From Candidatus Uhrbacteria bacterium (GTDB taxonomy: Bacteria > Patescibacteriota > Patescibacteriia > 2-12-FULL-60-25), in assembly GCA_016866635.1 (NCBI GenBank), contig VGLT01000007.1, forward strand, positions 1 to 14,179: a stretch of 14,179 nucleotides of DNA, written 5' to 3'. The notes below the pieces were generated by a model. It worked only from the letters and a program-made list of their open reading frames with translations. It did no database searches and was not told the origin of the DNA. This document shows positions 12,657 to 14,179 of this stretch, in pieces (the first letter of the stretch is position 1; each line of letters opens with the position of its first letter). The translations under genes were made by a program, and so were the position numbers.

Positions 12657-12842
12657 ATGACGATGAAAGAACTCAAAACCAAATCTGTCGCCGAGTTACA
12701 ACGTATGGCCGCGGAACTACGCGCGAGCATACGGGACGGGCGATTCCAACTCGCCATGCGTCAAAACAAGGCGCTCGCTAAAACGCGTGAAGCACGCAAA
12801 GATTTGGCTCGTATCGAAACCACGCTTCAACAACTCTCCTAA
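12657..12842 (+). CDS. rpmC: 50S ribosomal protein L29
   Basis: L29 is a small two-helix protein near the tunnel exit next to L23. The 61-aa product shows MKELKTKSVAELQRMAAEL and the later MRQNKALAKTREARKDLARI helix, as in the family. It could start at the second Met (12663), which follows after only one codon (MTMKEL). The first ATG follows the spacer TCCCT and is preferred. It sits between rplP and rpsQ as in the standard S10 order, with 6 nt to rpsQ. Confidence 0.95.
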   Translation: MTMKELKTKSVAELQRMAAELRASIRDGRFQLAMRQNKALAKTREARKDLARIETTLQQLS

Positions 12843-12848
12843 TCCTCT

Positions 12849-13109
12849 ATGAAATCAACTTCCACACATCGACGCTTTGAAGGTGTCGTCGTCTCCACAA
12901 AAATGAAGTCGACGGCGGTGGTTCGCGTTGACCGACAGGTCGCGCACCCCAAGTACGGCAAATACTTCACCGTGTCCAAGAAATTCAAGATTCACGATCC
13001 AGCGGCGCAAGCCAATGTTGGTGATGTGGTTGAATTTGAAGAATGTCGACCACTCAGCCGCGACAAACGCTGGCGTTATACGGCGACGGTTAAGAAAGCC
13101 TCTTCCTAA
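12849..13109 (+). CDS. rpsQ: 30S ribosomal protein S17
   Basis: S17 is a primary 16S-binding OB-fold protein of the 30S body. The 86-aa product has normal length and shows the family pattern FEGVVVSTKMKSTAVVRVDR, HPKYGKYFTVSKKFKIHDP, and VGDVVEFEECRPLSRDKRWR. The spacer upstream is TCCTCT. It is the last gene of the S10 block; rplN, first of the spc block, follows after 4 nt with no promoter or terminator visible between the blocks. Confidence 0.98.
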   Translation: MKSTSTHRRFEGVVVSTKMKSTAVVRVDRQVAHPKYGKYFTVSKKFKIHDPAAQANVGDVVEFEECRPLSRDKRWRYTATVKKASS

Positions 13110-13113
13110 TTAT

Positions 13114-13485
13114 ATGGTGCAACATCGATCAATGCTCAAAGTCGCGGATAACACGGGCGCAAAATTGCTCCAGTGTATTCACGTCCAAGGAGGCTACAAA
13201 AAACGCTACGGCATGCTTGCGGATGTGGTGACGTGTGTCGTGAAAGAAGCTGTTCCACATGGGGTGGTAAAAAAGTCCGATATTGTGCATGTCGTGCTCG
13301 TTCGCACCCATAAGGAAACACGCCGTCCAGATGGAACGTATATTCGTTTTGATGATAATGCGGGGGTGATCATTGATCCAAAATCCAAAGAACCAAAAGG
13401 GACGCGTATCTTTGGACCGGTGGCGCGTGAGTTGCGCAGCCGCGGATTTTTGAAAATCATCTCCTTAGCTCCAGAGGTCCTCTAG
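13114..13485 (+). CDS. rplN: 50S ribosomal protein L14
   Basis: L14 lies at the subunit interface and forms inter-subunit bridges. The 123-aa product has normal length: MVQHRSMLKVADNTGAKLLQ (L14 proteins usually begin MIQ-x-x-(T/S)-x-L-x-VADNSGA), then RTHKETRRPDGTYIRFDDNA, and FGPVARELRSRGFLKIISLAPEVL at the end. An earlier in-frame start at 12928 lies within rpsQ and is rejected. The upstream spacer is TTAT, one of the few junctions here lacking the CCT or TCT motif. It ends with TAG, the only ribosomal gene in the window to do so. Confidence 0.98.
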   Translation: MVQHRSMLKVADNTGAKLLQCIHVQGGYKKRYGMLADVVTCVVKEAVPHGVVKKSDIVHVVLVRTHKETRRPDGTYIRFDDNAGVIIDPKSKEPKGTRIFGPVARELRSRGFLKIISLAPEVL

Positions 13486-13500
13486 GTCCTATCCAACGTT

Positions 13501-13737
13501 ATGAAGCTACTTTTTGTGAAAACCGGAGACATGGTGATGGTCACCACCGGAAAAGATAAAGGAAAGATCGGCAAGGTGTTGCAAACCTTTCCGAAATTGA
13601 AGCGTGTCGTGGTCGAGGGGGTCAATGTGACCAAGCGCCACTTAAAAAGTCGCCGCAAGGAAGAGGCGGGACAAGTGATCGAATTTCCCATGCCCATCCA
13701 CGTATCTAATGTCCGTCGAACGGAAACCAACGCCTAA
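13501..13737 (+). CDS. rplX: 50S ribosomal protein L24 (short form)
   Basis: L24 is an assembly initiator of the large subunit with a KOW domain. The 78-aa product carries the KOW motif near its N-terminus (KTGDMVMVTTGKDKGKIGKV), then VEGVNVTKRHLKS and the C-terminal FPMPIHVSNVR. It is shorter than the roughly 104-residue E. coli protein because the C-terminal part is missing, a form common in reduced genomes. The gene is 15 nt after rplN and joins rplE through TAA-TCCT-ATG. Confidence 0.96.
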   Translation: MKLLFVKTGDMVMVTTGKDKGKIGKVLQTFPKLKRVVVEGVNVTKRHLKSRRKEEAGQVIEFPMPIHVSNVRRTETNA

Positions 13738-13741
13738 TCCT

Positions 13742-14179
13742 ATGATGAACGTGAAAGAACAGTATCTCAAAGAGATCGCCCCACGCTTACAAAAAGAGTT
13801 GGGTGTCAAGAACAGCATGGCCGTCCCAAAGGTGCGACAGGTTGTCCTGTCTGTGGGATTGTCACAGGGCATCAAGGACGCCAAGGTGTTGGATACGGTT
13901 GAGCAAACGCTTCAACGCATCACCGGTCAAAAGCCGGTCAAGACCAAAGCGAAGAAATCCATTGCGAGTTTCAAAATTCGTGAGGGGATGGTGGTCGGGA
14001 TGCGCGTCACCTTACGCGGACAGCGGATGTGGGATTTTCTCACGCGTTTGATTCACACGACGTTCCCGCGTATTCGCGACTTCCGCGGCATTTCTGATGC
14101 ACACATCGATAGCCACGGCAACCTGTCCATCGGCTTTAAGGAACACCTCCCATTTCCAGAGATTCGTCCGGATGAGGTT
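13742..14179 (+). CDS. rplE: 50S ribosomal protein L5 (cut by window edge)
   Basis: L5 binds 5S rRNA and contacts P-site tRNA in the central protuberance. The 146 codons visible show YLKEIAPRLQKELGVKN, PKVRQVVLSVG, TGQKPVKTKAKKSIASFKIR, EGMVVGMRVTLRG and PRIRDFRGIS, all family hallmarks. The end (about 30 residues) lies beyond the window. Two ATGs are adjacent (13742 and 13745); the first follows TAA-TCCT directly. Lys and Arg positions of the conserved SFKIREG loop are intact. Confidence 0.97.
   Translation, partial: MMNVKEQYLKEIAPRLQKELGVKNSMAVPKVRQVVLSVGLSQGIKDAKVLDTVEQTLQRITGQKPVKTKAKKSIASFKIREGMVVGMRVTLRGQRMWDFLTRLIHTTFPRIRDFRGISDAHIDSHGNLSIGFKEHLPFPEIRPDEV

Noticed and set aside
12928..13113. 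N-terminal extension of L14 back into rpsQ
   Set aside because: The extra 62 residues are rpsQ read in another frame; the L14 fold begins at ATG 13114.

Overview
This window is a translation-machinery locus from a bacterium: the str region (rpsL, rpsG, fusA, tuf) followed by an unbroken S10-spc ribosomal protein cluster running off the right edge inside rplE. TGA is used as a stop (the M50 protease, the ABC transporter), so there is no sign of UGA recoding. The mixture seen here suggests a Patescibacteria/CPR lineage, perhaps near Uhrbacteria or Magasanikbacteria: a short L24, tailed or extended S10, L23, S19 and L22, very tight spacing, and start codons without Shine-Dalgarno sequences. The domain-level assignment is secure. 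The lineage is an inference from style only.

Layout. Positions 1-63 hold the first 21 codons of rpmB (L28) on the minus strand, divergent from an M50 site-2-type membrane protease (151-789). A strong promoter overlapping the end of the protease gene drives rpsL-rpsG-fusA (837-3834), which ends at an intrinsic terminator. Next come an ABC exporter half-transporter (3920-5737) and a small Phd/YefM-like protein (5779-6096), both inserted between fusA and tuf. A 160-nt spacer carries four tandem CATTACN heptamers, a promoter and a hairpin leader before tuf (6257-7447). A 96-nt gap holding a roughly 30-bp hairpin precedes rpsJ (S10). A 244-nt gap with several hairpins and a terminator-like stem precedes rplC (L3). 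After that the genes rplC, rplD, rplW, rplB, rpsS, rplV, rpsC, rplP, rpmC, rpsQ, rplN, rplX and rplE are packed with gaps of 3-15 nt.

How it works together. EF-G, EF-Tu, S12 and S7 form the elongation and decoding part, and the S10-spc genes supply the rest of the ribosome core. The two long structured spacers around rpsJ are the only breaks in the tuf-to-rplE run and are the natural places for feedback control. The most unusual features are: (i) repeated TAA-TCCT-ATG-type gene junctions with no Shine-Dalgarno; (ii) at least two promoters whose -10 box sits exactly 7 nt before the start codon, predicting leaderless mRNAs; (iii) the S10 leader hairpin and the S10-L3 attenuator-like spacer; (iv) 7-bp-period repeats both upstream of tuf and inside the 3' end of rplV. 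No tRNA, rRNA, IS element or CRISPR array was seen.
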